From: Woeseiaceae bacterium
Lineage (GTDB): Bacteria > Pseudomonadota > Gammaproteobacteria > Steroidobacterales > Woeseiaceae
Length of the DNA: 64,000 bases
Direction of reading: 5' to 3'
Assembly: GCA_021773075.1 (NCBI GenBank)
Contig: JAJFKT010000026.1
Location: 682,356-746,355, forward strand
Position 1 is the stretch's first letter. Each line of letters starts with the position of its first letter. Of this stretch, positions 7,141-17,861 are shown piece by piece. The notes beneath the pieces were generated by a model that had not been told where the DNA came from, did not search any database, and saw only the letters and a program-made list of their open reading frames with translations. A program made the translations under genes and the position numbers.

Positions 7141-7809
7141 ATGCCAACCATAGCACCTATAGATGACTTTCAGTCCTTCGCACCGCAACCGCAGCAGGCT
7201 TCACGCAGTGATTTGGGACAGGACGATTTCCTGACATTGATGATCACGCAATTTCAGAATCAGGATCCGTTCGAACCGATGGACAATGGCGAATTCCTGG
7301 GACAGCTGGCGCAATTCAGCACCGTCAATGGTATTGAATCGCTGAATGACTCGTTCAGCGGACTCTCCGGTTCCATGCAGGACAATCAAGCGCTGCAAGC
7401 CGCAGGGCTAGTGGGTCGCTCCGTTCTCGCAGTCACTAACGTTGGTCACCTGGGTGATGCTGGCGAGCTCAGGGGAGCTATCGAGCTGGACTCGAGCGCA
7501 TCGAACGTACAGATCGACATAACCGATGAGAGTGGCGCGCTGGTACAACGTCTGAATCTCGGCCAGCAACCGCCGGGGCTGGTCAATTTCAACTGGGACG
7601 GCATTGATGCCGGCGGTGATCGCGCCGCAAGTGGTCAATACCAGGTTAGTGCACGCGTCATTCGTGGCAGCAATATCGAGAGCGCGGCCACTGTCATCGA
7701 AGCAGCCATCAAAAGCGTCACGCTCGGCCAGTTCGGCGGCGGTATGTCACTGAACCTCGAGGGTGGCCAGAGCATGCCACTTGGGCAGGTATTTCAAATT
7801 ATTGGATAG
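7141..7809 (+). CDS. flgD: flagellar hook capping protein FlgD
   Basis: 222 residues. The N-terminal export and assembly region contains DFLTLMITQFQNQDPFEPMDN and FLGQLAQFSTVNGIESL, diagnostic for FlgD. The C-terminal part is a tudor/fibronectin-like beta region (FNWDGIDAGGDRAASGQYQV). FlgD caps the growing hook and is replaced by FlgK. Located between flgC and flgE as usual. Confidence 0.95.
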   Translation: MPTIAPIDDFQSFAPQPQQASRSDLGQDDFLTLMITQFQNQDPFEPMDNGEFLGQLAQFSTVNGIESLNDSFSGLSGSMQDNQALQAAGLVGRSVLAVTNVGHLGDAGELRGAIELDSSASNVQIDITDESGALVQRLNLGQQPPGLVNFNWDGIDAGGDRAASGQYQVSARVIRGSNIESAATVIEAAIKSVTLGQFGGGMSLNLEGGQSMPLGQVFQIIG

Positions 7810-7860
7810 CGTCACGCAACCCATCGCGCAGATTATTGAATTTAAGTCAGGAGTAACAAT

Positions 7861-9078
7861 ATGCCATTCGCAATAGCACTTAGCGGTCTTAATGCCGCTT
7901 CAGCCGATCTTGGCGTCACAGCGAACAACGTCGCGAACGTGAATACGACAGGATTCAAAATGTCGCGGGCGCAGTTTTCCGAGGTTTTCGCAGTCGGCAC
8001 GCAAAGCGTTAGTTCGAGCGCCACCGGTAGCGGCGTGCGTCTTTCGCAGATTTCGCAACAATTCGTACAAGGCAACATCGATTTCACAGACAACGCACTC
8101 GACCTCGCGATCGGTGGTGAAGGCTTCTTCGTCATCAACGACAACGGTGCTCGCAGTTATACACGGGCGGGCGCATTCGGCGTCGACAATCAGGGCAATG
8201 TCGTGAACGCTCAGGGTGCACGCCTGCAGGCCTATCCGTTTGCTGGCAACGGACTATTCAACACAGGCACACCTCAGGATCTACAACTGACAATTGGTGC
8301 GAGTCCACCGGCTGCAACGACACGTGCGACATTCGGCATCAACTTGCCAGCGGACGCGCCGCCGCCAGCGAACCCGGTCTTCGACCCGGCCGATCCGAGC
8401 AGTTTTAACCACACAACCTCGGTCACTATTTACGACACCCTGGGCTCAGCGCACACGGCAACGGTTTATTTCATCAAAGATGCCGCGGCCAATACCTGGA
8501 ATACGGAAATCGAGGTCAATGGCACCGCGGTTGCAGGCGCAGCGCCGGTCGTGTTCAACCCGGACGGCAGTTTGCAGTCACCCGCCGGCGGCCTGATGCC
8601 ACTCGGTGCTTTCAATCCCGGCACCGGCGCTGATCCTATAAGCATGTCACTGGACTTCGGCGCGGCGACTCAATTCGGCGCCAACTTCGGCGTGAACTCG
8701 TTGTCGCAGGATGGCTTTACGACCGGCCGTCTGACAGGCGTCAGCGTTGACTCAGAAGGCGTCGTCTTTGCCCGCTTCACGAACGGCCAGTCGACCTCGC
8801 TGGGCAAGCTGGCGTTAGCCAACTTTGTGAACCCACAGGGGTTGCAGCAATTGGGGGATACCACCTGGGGCGAGTCGTTCCAGTCGGGTGATGCGCTGCT
8901 CGGTGAAGCCAGCACAGCGTCCTTCGGCAGCATTCAATCCGGTGCGCTGGAAGCTTCCAATGTCGACCTTACCGCGCAGCTGGTGCAAATGATCACCGCG
9001 CAACGCAATTTTCAGGCTAATGCGCAGATGATTTCGACGGCAGACACGATCACGCAAACGGTCATCAACATTCGCTAA
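7861..9078 (+). CDS. flgE: flagellar hook protein FlgE
   Basis: 405 residues, close to the 402 of enteric FlgE. The N-terminus has ALSGLNAASADLGVTANNVAN plus VNTTGFK; the middle holds hook beta domains; the C-terminus is LEASNVDLTAQLVQMITAQR and NFQANAQMIST. An AGGAG site precedes the ATG. The subunit polymerises into the hook after FlgD capping. The central domain is rich in Ala, Pro and Asn. Confidence 0.96.
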   Translation: MPFAIALSGLNAASADLGVTANNVANVNTTGFKMSRAQFSEVFAVGTQSVSSSATGSGVRLSQISQQFVQGNIDFTDNALDLAIGGEGFFVINDNGARSYTRAGAFGVDNQGNVVNAQGARLQAYPFAGNGLFNTGTPQDLQLTIGASPPAATTRATFGINLPADAPPPANPVFDPADPSSFNHTTSVTIYDTLGSAHTATVYFIKDAAANTWNTEIEVNGTAVAGAAPVVFNPDGSLQSPAGGLMPLGAFNPGTGADPISMSLDFGAATQFGANFGVNSLSQDGFTTGRLTGVSVDSEGVVFARFTNGQSTSLGKLALANFVNPQGLQQLGDTTWGESFQSGDALLGEASTASFGSIQSGALEASNVDLTAQLVQMITAQRNFQANAQMISTADTITQTVINIR

Positions 9079-9108
9079 CACTGATTGAAACAGAGCTGAG
9101 TACTGACA

Positions 9109-9849
9109 ATGGACGAAATGATTTACCTGGGGATGACGGGCGCACGGCAAACCGAGGTCGCCCAAACCATCAACAGCAATAATCTGGCCAATGTATCCAC
9201 GACAGGATTCAGGGCGGACCTGCACTCATTCAGTTCTGTGCCGATCGAAGGGCCCGGCGTTGGTAGTCGAATCAACGCTGTTGTCGAATCCTACGGTACC
9301 GATCTGTCGAAGGGCCCGAGTGTCACGACGGGCCGCAGTCTCGACGTTGCCGTACGTGGCGATGGATTTATTGCGGTACAGGCCCCTGATGGCGGCGAAG
9401 CCTATACACGAGCGGGCGATTTTCATATCGAGCCAGGTGGATTGCTGGCAACGGGAGCAGGCCATCTGGTCATCGGTGATGGCGGTCCGGTAGCGATACC
9501 ACCGAACAGCAGCTTGTTAATCGGTACTGACGGCACATTGTCGATTCAGCCCTTGGGGCAGGGACCCGAGACGCTCGCCATCGTTGATCGAATCAAATTG
9601 GTGCGACCCGACGAACAAAATCTCGTGAAAGGTGGTGATGGCTTGTTGCGAGCGAAGGACGGCAGCGAAGCTGATGCTGACGCCAGTGTAACGCTCGTTT
9701 CAGGCGCTCTTGAACAGAGCAATGTCAACACCGCCAAGACACTCGTAAATATGATCGAGCTCGCGCGGCAATACGAAATGCAAATAAACGTAATCAAAAC
9801 ATCTGAAGAAAACGCGGATGCAGCAGCAACAATGATGAGGCTCGGCTAA
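9109..9849 (+). CDS. flgF: flagellar proximal rod protein FlgF
   Basis: 246 residues beginning [20 protein letters not shown], with the [15 protein letters not shown] rod/hook motif and the C-terminal [20 protein letters not shown]. It belongs to the same axial family as FlgE and FlgG but is shorter and lies directly before flgG, which identifies it as FlgF. Periplasmic rod component. Confidence 0.94.
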   Translation: MDEMIYLGMTGARQTEVAQTINSNNLANVSTTGFRADLHSFSSVPIEGPGVGSRINAVVESYGTDLSKGPSVTTGRSLDVAVRGDGFIAVQAPDGGEAYTRAGDFHIEPGGLLATGAGHLVIGDGGPVAIPPNSSLLIGTDGTLSIQPLGQGPETLAIVDRIKLVRPDEQNLVKGGDGLLRAKDGSEADADASVTLVSGALEQSNVNTAKTLVNMIELARQYEMQINVIKTSEENADAAATMMRLG

Positions 9850-9875
9850 GCCGACGCAAAGGACAGGAGAGAGCA

Positions 9876-10661
9876 ATGAATCAAGGACTTTGGGTGGCGA
9901 AAACCGGGCTCGATGCGCAGCAGACCCGCATGGCCGTTGTGTCCAACAATCTGGCGAACGTCAATACGACCGGTTTCAAACAGGATCGGGCTGTATTCGA
10001 GGATTTGTTGTATCAAAACATCCGTCAGTCGGGTGGACAATCCTCACAGGATACGATTTTGCCTTCCGGGATGAGCCTGGGAACAGGTGTGCGGGTTGTC
10101 GCGACAGAGAAACTCTTTACGCAGGGCAGTGTTCTGCAAACCGGCAACGCGATGGACGTCGCGATCAACGGGCGCGGATTCTTCCAGGTACTGAAACCCG
10201 ACGGCGAAATCGCTTACACCCGAGATGGCACGTTCCAACTGAATGCACAGGGTGAAATCGTTAACTCCAGCGGCTATCTCGTGCAGCCAGGTATCACGAT
10301 TCCTGACGGTTCGCAAAGTATCACCATCGGCGTTGATGGCGTTGTTTCCGTGAAAATTGCCGGTCAGCCGACACCAACACAGGTCGGGTCACTGGAGGTT
10401 TCAGACTTCATCAATCCCGTTGGTTTACAAGCCGTCGGCGAGAACCTGTATATCGAAACCGCCGCGAGCGGTTCGGCGCAATCGGGCACGCCAGGACTAA
10501 ACGGTATCGGCTCGATCACCCAAGGTGCTCTTGAAGGCTCCAACGTCAATGTCGTTTCCGAACTCGTCAATATGATCGAAACGCAACGCGCCTACGAGAT
10601 GAATTCGAAGGCGATCTCAACCAGTGACCAGATGATGCAGTACATCAACAACAATTTATGA
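9876..10661 (+). CDS. flgG: flagellar distal rod protein FlgG
   Basis: 261 residues, the standard FlgG length. It has [40 protein letters not shown] and the C-terminal [20 protein letters not shown] followed by [15 protein letters not shown]. Forms the distal rod that crosses the P- and L-rings. An AGGAG site precedes the start. Confidence 0.96.
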   Translation: MNQGLWVAKTGLDAQQTRMAVVSNNLANVNTTGFKQDRAVFEDLLYQNIRQSGGQSSQDTILPSGMSLGTGVRVVATEKLFTQGSVLQTGNAMDVAINGRGFFQVLKPDGEIAYTRDGTFQLNAQGEIVNSSGYLVQPGITIPDGSQSITIGVDGVVSVKIAGQPTPTQVGSLEVSDFINPVGLQAVGENLYIETAASGSAQSGTPGLNGIGSITQGALEGSNVNVVSELVNMIETQRAYEMNSKAISTSDQMMQYINNNL

Positions 10662-10671
10662 GAGTAGAGAC

Positions 10672-11346
10672 ATGACGAAGACAGTGAAAGTATTACTACT
10701 ACTGATCGCCGCGTTGCAGCAGCCGGCCTGCGTCGCCTCGCGCGCTCCGCAAGAACCCTATCGGCCACCGATTGTCGAACCGCTGCTTTACCAGCCACAG
10801 CCAGGCACGATTTATACGGCCGGCGCCGATGTGCGCTTATGGGAAGACCGCAAGGCAGCGCGTGTCGGCGACATCTTGACGGTACGTCTGTTCGAGAAAA
10901 CCAACGCCACCAAGAATTCACAGACGACGACCGGAAAAGCAACAGAGGTTTCACTTGGGAATCCGACAGTGTTCGGCAGGCCGATAACACGCAACGGAGT
11001 GCCGCTATTCGACGGCTCGCTCAGCGGCGGTCAGGACTTTGATGGCAAGGGTGCCAGCAGCCAAAGCAATAGCCTGAGCGGTGAAATCACAGTCACTGTG
11101 ATCGAGCGCTTGCCGAATGGCAACTTGAGCATCGCTGGTGAGAAATGGGTGACGTTAAATCAGGGACAGGAGTTTATCCGACTGTCCGGCGTTATCCGCC
11201 CGGACGATATCGAACCGGATAATTCATTGTTGTCGACACGCATTGCCAATGCTCAAATCACCTACAGCAGCAAAGGCGTGCTCGCTGCTGCCAACAAGAT
11301 GGGGCTGATTTCGCGGTTTTTTAATTCAGTCCTGCACCCGTATTAG
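10672..11346 (+). CDS. flgH: flagellar L-ring protein FlgH
   Basis: 224 residues. The FlgH signature appears as ARVGDILTVRLFEKTNA, then GEITVTVIERLPNGNLSIAGEK and IRLSGVIRPDDI. FlgH forms the ring in the outer membrane around the rod and is normally a lipoprotein. The only early cysteine is C20 in LIAALQQPAC, preceded by Gln at -3, a poor lipobox (Leu is usual). It lies between flgG and flgI as expected. Confidence 0.95.
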   Translation: MTKTVKVLLLLIAALQQPACVASRAPQEPYRPPIVEPLLYQPQPGTIYTAGADVRLWEDRKAARVGDILTVRLFEKTNATKNSQTTTGKATEVSLGNPTVFGRPITRNGVPLFDGSLSGGQDFDGKGASSQSNSLSGEITVTVIERLPNGNLSIAGEKWVTLNQGQEFIRLSGVIRPDDIEPDNSLLSTRIANAQITYSSKGVLAAANKMGLISRFFNSVLHPY

Positions 11347-11361
11347 TCAGGGAAAAATCTC

Positions 11362-12501
11362 ATGCACCTAAATTACAGAAGTCGATACATCATGAAACGC
11401 TTTGCCTTGCTACTCATGCTGGCCGGGGCATTCCTGACCGATCAGGCACTCGCCGATCGGGTTAAGGATCTCGCCAGTGTTGCCGGCGTGCGCGACAATC
11501 AGCTTGTCGGCTATGGAATTGTTGTTGGCCTTGATGGAACCGGCGATCAAACCACTCAGGCACCATTCACTGTTCAGGGCATCATCAATATGCTTACCCA
11601 GTTCGGTGTGACCGTACCGCCCGGAACTCGAATGCAGCTCAAAAATGTGGCCGCGGTTACAATCCACGCCGAGCTGCCGCCTTTCGCCAAGCCGGGGCAA
11701 AAAATCGACATCACCGTAGCCTCTATCGGCAATTCCAAGAGTTTACGCGGTGGAAGCCTTTTGATGGCGCCACTGCGCGGTGCCGATGGCAAGGTCTACG
11801 CGCTGGCGCAAGGTAATCTCGTCGTCGGCGGATTCGGTGCCTCGGGTGCCGACGGCTCCAAAGTCACGGTGAATATTCCAAGTGCCGGGCGCATACCAAA
11901 CGGCGCAACCGTTGAACGCACCGTACCAAACGACTTTTTGACGCAGGAATCGATTGTCCTCAATCTGAACGTGCCGGACTTCACGACTTCCATGCGACTG
12001 GCTAATCAGATCAATAACACGATGGGTGAGGGTACGGCACAATCGCTGGATGCCGTGTCGGTGGCAGTACGCGCTCCCGCGGACGCAAGGCATCGTACTG
12101 CATTCGTTTCTGCACTGGAAAGTCTCGAGGTTAAACCGGGCGAAGCGCAGGCACGAGTTATCGTAAATTCGCGTACCGGCACAGTGGTGATTGGTTCAAA
12201 CGTCCGGGTGACTCCGGCCGCGGTATCGCATGGATCACTTGTCGTGACAATCGGCGAGCGACCGTTTGTGAGCCAGCCCTCAGCGCCCTTTAGCGATGCG
12301 GGTACGACGGTCGCGTTGCCAGTCTCTGATGTCGCTATTACGCAGGAAGATGCAAGCATGTTCCTGTTCGAGCCGGGTACCAGCCTTGATGAAATCGTAC
12401 AGGCAGTGAACCGTGTCGGAGCGGCGCCCGGCGATCTGGTCGCCATTCTCGAAGCGCTGAAGCAAGCAGGCTCGCTACGCGCCGAATTGGTCATAATTTA
12501 G
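11362..12501 (+). CDS. flgI: flagellar P-ring protein FlgI
   Basis: 379 residues. The ATG at 11362 has AGGGA at good spacing; a second ATG at 11392 (MKRFALLL) has none, though it gives the more typical short signal peptide ending ALAD. The mature N-terminus [20 protein letters not shown] and [15 protein letters not shown] are FlgI hallmarks. Subunits assemble with FlgA help into the periplasmic ring in the peptidoglycan layer. Confidence 0.96.
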   Translation: MHLNYRSRYIMKRFALLLMLAGAFLTDQALADRVKDLASVAGVRDNQLVGYGIVVGLDGTGDQTTQAPFTVQGIINMLTQFGVTVPPGTRMQLKNVAAVTIHAELPPFAKPGQKIDITVASIGNSKSLRGGSLLMAPLRGADGKVYALAQGNLVVGGFGASGADGSKVTVNIPSAGRIPNGATVERTVPNDFLTQESIVLNLNVPDFTTSMRLANQINNTMGEGTAQSLDAVSVAVRAPADARHRTAFVSALESLEVKPGEAQARVIVNSRTGTVVIGSNVRVTPAAVSHGSLVVTIGERPFVSQPSAPFSDAGTTVALPVSDVAITQEDASMFLFEPGTSLDEIVQAVNRVGAAPGDLVAILEALKQAGSLRAELVII

Positions 12502-12517
12502 GGCGGTATCAGCAACC

Positions 12518-13372
12518 ATGACGTCAACGATCACTGATTTCACGCAATACACAGACTTGCGAAGAGCGGCCGGGCAGAATGACCCGGGTGCATTGCGTGA
12601 GGTTGCGGAGCAGTTCGAGGCATTGTTCTTGCAGACCATGCTGAAAAGTATGCGCGACGCGTCGATCGAGGATCCACTGTTTGGCGACAGCGATCAGATG
12701 GAGACGTACCAGGGCATGATGGACCAGCAACTCGCCGTCGAAATGGCCAGCGGCAAAGGCGTTGGTCTTGCGGATATGCTGGTCCGGCAGTTGGGTGGCG
12801 TTGAGGCGAATAACCTGGACGGGCCGAGAGATTCTTTTCCGATCCCACGCAGTAAGCCACCTCATCAAACGGAGCAGGCGTGGTCAGATCCGCTGGAGTT
12901 TGCGCGTGATATCTGGCCGCATGCTGAACGTACCGCAAAACAGCTGAACGTCGCTCCGGAGGCGATTGTTGCACAAGCAGCACTTGAAACCGGTTGGGGG
13001 CAGCACGTAATACCCGGCAATAGTGGCGCGACCAGTTTCAATTTATTTGGAATCAAGAGCGGCTCCGAATGGCAAGGCGATCAAGTTGTTCGCAAGACTC
13101 TGGAATTTGAAGGCGGCGTACCGCGACCACAAAATGCGCACTTTCGCGCCTACGACGGTGTTGCAATGGCCTTCTCTGACTACACGAGCCTAATCACCGA
13201 TAACCCTCGATACAGTGATGTGCGTGACCACGGTCACGATGTTGCTGGATTCGCACGTGCGTTGCAGGCCAGTGGTTATGCGACCGATCCCGATTACGCA
13301 GAAAAGATCAATCAAGTCTCGGAAAGCCCGACAATGCGTCGTGCCATGTCTGAGCTAAGAGCAGGAAACTGA
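12518..13372 (+). CDS. flgJ: rod assembly protein and peptidoglycan hydrolase FlgJ
   Basis: 284 residues in two parts. Residues ~25-92 are the rod-capping domain (EQFEALFLQTMLKSMRDAS). Residues ~130-280 are a glucosaminidase-type muramidase (IVAQAALETGWGQHV, putative catalytic E157; SFNLFGIKSG). It opens the cell wall for the growing rod. The two-domain form is the one found in gamma- and betaproteobacteria with a full-length FlgJ. Confidence 0.95.
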   Translation: MTSTITDFTQYTDLRRAAGQNDPGALREVAEQFEALFLQTMLKSMRDASIEDPLFGDSDQMETYQGMMDQQLAVEMASGKGVGLADMLVRQLGGVEANNLDGPRDSFPIPRSKPPHQTEQAWSDPLEFARDIWPHAERTAKQLNVAPEAIVAQAALETGWGQHVIPGNSGATSFNLFGIKSGSEWQGDQVVRKTLEFEGGVPRPQNAHFRAYDGVAMAFSDYTSLITDNPRYSDVRDHGHDVAGFARALQASGYATDPDYAEKINQVSESPTMRRAMSELRAGN

Positions 13373-13373
13373 G

Positions 13374-15260
13374 ATGCCAGGAATCTTAAATACCAGCCTG
13401 AGCGGCATGCTCGCATTTCAACGCGCACTTGACGTCACCAGTCATAACATCGCTAATGCGAACACGCCAGGTTACAGCCGCCAGGTCGCGAATTTCACGG
13501 CACGCCCGGGCACCGGCAGCGGCGTCGGCCACATCGGGTCGGGTACGCAAATTTCCTCGATCGAACGGATGTTCGATGCGATGCAAACAGACCAGCTGCG
13601 TACCTCAACAACGGGTTTCGCACGATTCAATGCACTGAATAACCTGTCAAGTCGTATCGATGTCTTGTTGGCGGATGCCGATACCGGCCTTAACACTGGA
13701 TTGCAGTCGTATTTCAGCGCAATGCAGGATCTGGGCAACGATCCGTCATCAATTCCGGCACGCCAGGCCGTGATTGGCGAAGCGAGCGGGCTCGCATCCC
13801 GTTTTCAGTCTTTGGACGGTCGCCTGAACGAACTGGAAACGGAAGTGAACGACCGCTTGAAGCTGGCGGTAGACGACGTTAACGGACTGGCGACCTCAAT
13901 CGCATCGGTCAACAATCAAATTGCAATTTCTAACGGTAGCGGCCAATCGCCGAATGACCTGCTCGACCAACGGGACAGCCTGATCCTTAAGTTATCTGCA
14001 CAGGTATCGGTGTCGACCAGTCTGCAAGACGACGGCAGCATGAGCGTCTTCATCGGTGCCGGACAGTCTCTGGTGCTCGGTGGTGATGCACGCAAACTGG
14101 GTGTCGACGGTACGGAATTCGATCTTACGCGCATGACCGTGACGTATCAGGGCGCGTCTGGAAGTGCGCCACTGGATACAAGCTCGACCGGCGGCAACCT
14201 GGGCGGACTGCTTGAGTTCCGCTCCCGGATACTCGACCCTGCCAGACAATCCCTTGGCCAGACAGCGATCGCAGTCTCGTCCAGTCTGAATGAACAACAC
14301 AGAGCCGGCATGGATCTGCGTGGCAATCTCGGTCTTGACCTGTTTAGCGTTGCACCACCAAAGGTTCTTCCATCGTCAAACAATGCCGGCACCGGCACGG
14401 TGACGGCGACGATCAGTGACCTCGGCGGATTGACTGGCGCTGACTATGTGTTGCAGTTTGACGGCAGTAACTATAGTTTGACCCGCGCCGACAGCAATGC
14501 AGCGGTGGCGCTGAGCGGAACCGGAACCGCCGCTGATCCGTTTGTCGGTGACGGAATAAGTCTCGTTGTAGGCGGCGCGCCTGCAGCGGGCGATCGACTG
14601 CTGGTCCGCTCCGGCCATACTGCGGCTGGCTCCATTCAAAGTGTTTTGACGGACCCACAGTCGATTGCGTTGGCAGCGCCGACGCGCAGTGCCGCGTCGC
14701 TTGGGAATACCGGCGGCGCGACCATTAGCAGCGCATCGGTCGTCGATGCAACGGATCCCGCGCTGCTTAGCAGCGCATCAATTTTGTTTACGAGCCCCAC
14801 AACTTATAGCATCAATGGTGCAGGCTCTTTCGCCTACACCGACGGCTCGCCCATTGTAGTGAACGGCAGTGAAGTTGCTATCGCTGGCACGCCGTTGGCC
14901 GGCGACCAGTTCACGATCGAAGCGAACTTCGGCGCGGTGGGTGACAATGCCAATGCCTTGCTGATGGCGGATATTCAGTCGGTGGATATTCTGGACGGTG
15001 GTTCGATCAGTATCAATGACAGCTATGGGCAACTGGTAGCCAGTGTCGGTGCGACCACTCATCAGATCCAGGCGAGTCTTGATGCACAAAGCGTCGTTCT
15101 GTCGAACGCTGAAGATGCAGTTTTGGCGACATCGGCCGTTAACCTCGATGAGGAAGCGGCGAACCTGATCAGATTTCAACAGGCGTACCAGGCCGTCGCA
15201 CAGGTTGTCAGCGTCGCGAGTACACTGTTTGACAGTCTGCTGAACGCGACCAGGAGATAG
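13374..15260 (+). CDS. flgK: hook-filament junction protein FlgK
   Basis: 628 residues. N-terminus: LNTSLSGMLAFQRALDVTSH followed by NIANANTPGYSRQVA, the HAP1 motif. C-terminus: VNLDEEAANLIRFQQAYQA and SVASTLFDSLLN. The central region (~320-520) carries extra beta domains, including VLQFDGSNYSLTR. It follows flgJ after one base. Exported with FlgN help, it joins hook to filament. Confidence 0.95.
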   Translation: MPGILNTSLSGMLAFQRALDVTSHNIANANTPGYSRQVANFTARPGTGSGVGHIGSGTQISSIERMFDAMQTDQLRTSTTGFARFNALNNLSSRIDVLLADADTGLNTGLQSYFSAMQDLGNDPSSIPARQAVIGEASGLASRFQSLDGRLNELETEVNDRLKLAVDDVNGLATSIASVNNQIAISNGSGQSPNDLLDQRDSLILKLSAQVSVSTSLQDDGSMSVFIGAGQSLVLGGDARKLGVDGTEFDLTRMTVTYQGASGSAPLDTSSTGGNLGGLLEFRSRILDPARQSLGQTAIAVSSSLNEQHRAGMDLRGNLGLDLFSVAPPKVLPSSNNAGTGTVTATISDLGGLTGADYVLQFDGSNYSLTRADSNAAVALSGTGTAADPFVGDGISLVVGGAPAAGDRLLVRSGHTAAGSIQSVLTDPQSIALAAPTRSAASLGNTGGATISSASVVDATDPALLSSASILFTSPTTYSINGAGSFAYTDGSPIVVNGSEVAIAGTPLAGDQFTIEANFGAVGDNANALLMADIQSVDILDGGSISINDSYGQLVASVGATTHQIQASLDAQSVVLSNAEDAVLATSAVNLDEEAANLIRFQQAYQAVAQVVSVASTLFDSLLNATRR

Positions 15261-15261
15261 C

Positions 15262-16455
15262 ATGAGAGTTTCCACACGCGGCATGTTTTTGCAGGGCGTC
15301 AGTGCAATGCAACAGCTGCAGTCAGCGATTGGCCACACACAGCGGCAAATTTCGAGTGGCCGCCGTATTTTGACGCCTTCGGATGACCCGATCGCGTCGT
15401 CACGCGCGCTGCAAATCCGGGAGTCCATCGGCCGGCTGGATCAGTTCGAGCGTAATTCGACCATTGCGACGAATCGACTGTCGCAGGAAGAGTCAGCGCT
15501 AAACTCGGTAAATAATGTATTGCAGCGCGTGCGCGAGCTCTCGCTGCAGGCCAACAACGCGACACAGAGTAACGAGACGCGGAAGTTGATTGGCATTGAA
15601 ATGCGGCAGCAACTTGATCAGCTGGTACAACTGGCGAACCAGAAGGACGGCAATGGTGCACATCTGTTTTCCGGGAATCTGGAAAATATACAGCCCGTAG
15701 TACGCATGGCTGCATCGTTTTCATACAACGGCGATCAGGGCCAGCGGCAGATCCAGATCGGCGAAGGCCGCCAGGTCGCTGACGGTGATTCGGGTGCAGC
15801 TGTGTTTTTTGCCATTCGTGACGGCAACGGTGCGTTCTCCAGTACTGCGGCCACATCCAATATCGGCACCGGAGTAAGCGGTGCTGGCAGCCTCGTAGAC
15901 CCAACGGCCTGGGTGCCGGACCAGTATACGGTTCGTTTCATTGATCAAAACAATTATGAGGTTCTGGATTCCAGTACCGCCGTGATCACGACGGGCGCGT
16001 ACCAGCCTGGTGACACCATCTCGTTTAACGGCGTGGAGTTCTCTCTCAACGGCCAGCCGCAAGCGGCCGACGAGTTCTTAATAGCGCCGAGCCGATTGCA
16101 AGACGTTTTCACTACCGTTGATCAGCTGGCGACGGCGATCGAACAGACGGTCAGCAACGACAGTTCGCGGGCGTCGCTAAACAACAGTGTAAATTCCGGT
16201 CTGCTGAATCTTGATCAGGCGATCGGCAACATTCTCGACGTACGCACGCAAGTCGGCTCAAGACTGTCCGTTATCGAAGATCAGCTGGACAGCAATGGCG
16301 CATTCATGCTTTCCCATCAGAGTGCGCTTTCAGGCATCGAAGACCTGGATTTTGCCGACGCCCTGTCACGCATGAGTCGGCAGGTGGCGATTCTTGAGGC
16401 GGCGCAACAGTCCTTTATCCGCACTCAGTCGCTGTCACTTTTCAATTTTCTCTAG
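15262..16455 (+). CDS. flgL: hook-filament junction protein FlgL
   Basis: 397 residues with flagellin-like ends: MRVSTRGMFLQGVSAMQQLQ, then ISSGRRILTPSDDPIASSRA; C-terminus FADALSRMSRQVAILEAAQQ. The central ~170-260 region is a FlgL-type beta insertion. It starts one base after the flgK stop region and closes the flgB operon. Second junction protein between FlgK and the filament. Confidence 0.95.
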   Translation: MRVSTRGMFLQGVSAMQQLQSAIGHTQRQISSGRRILTPSDDPIASSRALQIRESIGRLDQFERNSTIATNRLSQEESALNSVNNVLQRVRELSLQANNATQSNETRKLIGIEMRQQLDQLVQLANQKDGNGAHLFSGNLENIQPVVRMAASFSYNGDQGQRQIQIGEGRQVADGDSGAAVFFAIRDGNGAFSSTAATSNIGTGVSGAGSLVDPTAWVPDQYTVRFIDQNNYEVLDSSTAVITTGAYQPGDTISFNGVEFSLNGQPQAADEFLIAPSRLQDVFTTVDQLATAIEQTVSNDSSRASLNNSVNSGLLNLDQAIGNILDVRTQVGSRLSVIEDQLDSNGAFMLSHQSALSGIEDLDFADALSRMSRQVAILEAAQQSFIRTQSLSLFNFL

Positions 16456-16569
16456 GCACAAGTCGACATTTTAGCGGACCGCGTCACAGTTTGGTGGCGT
16501 CGCTCTAAAGTTTGAAAGCGTCTTGTCGGTGCCCGAAGCCGCAATACTCCCCTCGTTGACAATCAACCC

Positions 16570-16596
16570 TAAAGGTCTTGGGCGAATGACCGATAA
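16570..16596 (+). promoter_or_regulatory. FliA (sigma-28) promoter for fliC
   Basis: TAAAGGTC, 11 bp, ACCGATAA: 6/8 and 7/8 matches to the FliA boxes at the exact 11-bp spacing. The predicted start lies about 90 nt before the flagellin ATG. The rest of the 237-bp gap between flgL and fliC shows nothing else but a partial copy of the motif at 16506. Confidence 0.85.
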
Positions 16597-16692
16597 CTCC
16601 TTCGAACGGTGGTCTTGAATGGATTTCGCGACCATAAACGACTTCCGGCGCTCTAGCAGACCGGACTACTTGATACTTACGGAGTTATTACA

Positions 16693-17841
16693 ATGGCACA
16701 GACGATTAATACCAACGTTGCTTCGCTTAACGCACAACGTAATTTGAATCGTTCGCAAGGTTTGCTAAATCAGTCTCTGGAACGACTGTCAACAGGCTTG
16801 CGAATTAATAGCGCGAAGGATGATGCGGCAGGTCTCGCGATTTCCGAGCGCTTCACCACACAGATTCGTGGCCTCGACCAGGCAGTACGTAATGCATCTG
16901 ATGGCATTTCTCTCGCGCAGACATCTGAAAGTGCGTTGGGCGAGCTGACCAACAACTTGCAGCGTATTCGTGAGCTGGCTGTACAGTCGGCAAACGCAAC
17001 GAACTCTGCTTCGGACCGCGCAGCGCTCAACGCCGAGGTAACAGAACGTATAGCCGAGGTCGACCGCATTGCGAAGCAAACCAGCTTCAACGGCGTGAAA
17101 GTCCTCGACGGCTCGTTCGGTACCGCGACCTTCCAGGTCGGTGCAAATGTCGGCGAAACTATTTCTGTTAGCTTGAACACAGACGTTACGGCAGCGGCAA
17201 TCGGAACCGTTAATACGGTTACCGGCGTTGCGTTCGCGATGGATACTGTTACAGCACCAGGTACGGCGGACACAGTGTTGACGTTTACACCTGCGGTTGG
17301 CGCCGCTAGTACGGTCAACGTTGCCGCTGGAGCAACTATCCAGGAAGCAGCTAGTGCCATTAACGACGCAAATGTCTCTGGCGTTGCGGCATTCGTGAAC
17401 GATGCAGGCTTTATTCAGATCTTGTCTGATGATGCAGGCGTTGTTATTACTGAAGCAGTCGGCGGTGCCGGCAACGTTACTGGCCTGGCTACTACGACTA
17501 CGGCAGCGGAAGCAGTAGGCGCCACAACGACACTTGCCGGTCTCGCAGTTGATACCGTCGGCAACGCAAACTTCGCGATTGCCCGTGTCGATTCTGCCCT
17601 GACGGCGGTAAACGGCTTACGCGGTAATCTGGGTGCTATCCAGAACCGTTTCGAGTCAACCATCATCAACCTGCAAACGGTCAGTGAAAACCTGTCGGCC
17701 TCTCGTGGTCGAATTCAGGATGCTGACTTTGCTGCGGAAACAGCGGCACTGACAAAAGCTCAGATCCTGCAGCAGGCCGGTGTATCGGTTCTGTCACAGG
17801 CGAACGCTCAGCCTCAGCTCGCTCTGAGTCTGTTGCAGTAA
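16693..17841 (+). CDS. fliC: flagellin FliC
   Basis: 382 residues with the conserved flagellin ends: MAQTINTNVASLNAQRNL and LERLSTGLRINSAKDDAAGL; C-terminus SRGRIQDADFAAETAALTK and ending LSLLQ. The D1 segment LQRIRELAVQSAN matches the region recognised by TLR5 in other bacteria. The variable middle (~160-285) is short and rich in Ala, Val and Thr. Only one flagellin gene is present in this window. Class-3 promoter upstream, hairpin downstream. Confidence 0.97.
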   Translation: MAQTINTNVASLNAQRNLNRSQGLLNQSLERLSTGLRINSAKDDAAGLAISERFTTQIRGLDQAVRNASDGISLAQTSESALGELTNNLQRIRELAVQSANATNSASDRAALNAEVTERIAEVDRIAKQTSFNGVKVLDGSFGTATFQVGANVGETISVSLNTDVTAAAIGTVNTVTGVAFAMDTVTAPGTADTVLTFTPAVGAASTVNVAAGATIQEAASAINDANVSGVAAFVNDAGFIQILSDDAGVVITEAVGGAGNVTGLATTTTAAEAVGATTTLAGLAVDTVGNANFAIARVDSALTAVNGLRGNLGAIQNRFESTIINLQTVSENLSASRGRIQDADFAAETAALTKAQILQQAGVSVLSQANAQPQLALSLLQ

Positions 17842-17861
17842 ACATCGAGAGCTAACCGGAT

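Noticed and set aside
16506..16532. Second FliA-like site before fliC
   Set aside because: The -35 box TAAAGTTT is perfect, but the -10 at the 11-bp spacing is GTCGGTGC (4/8); the site at 16570 is far better.
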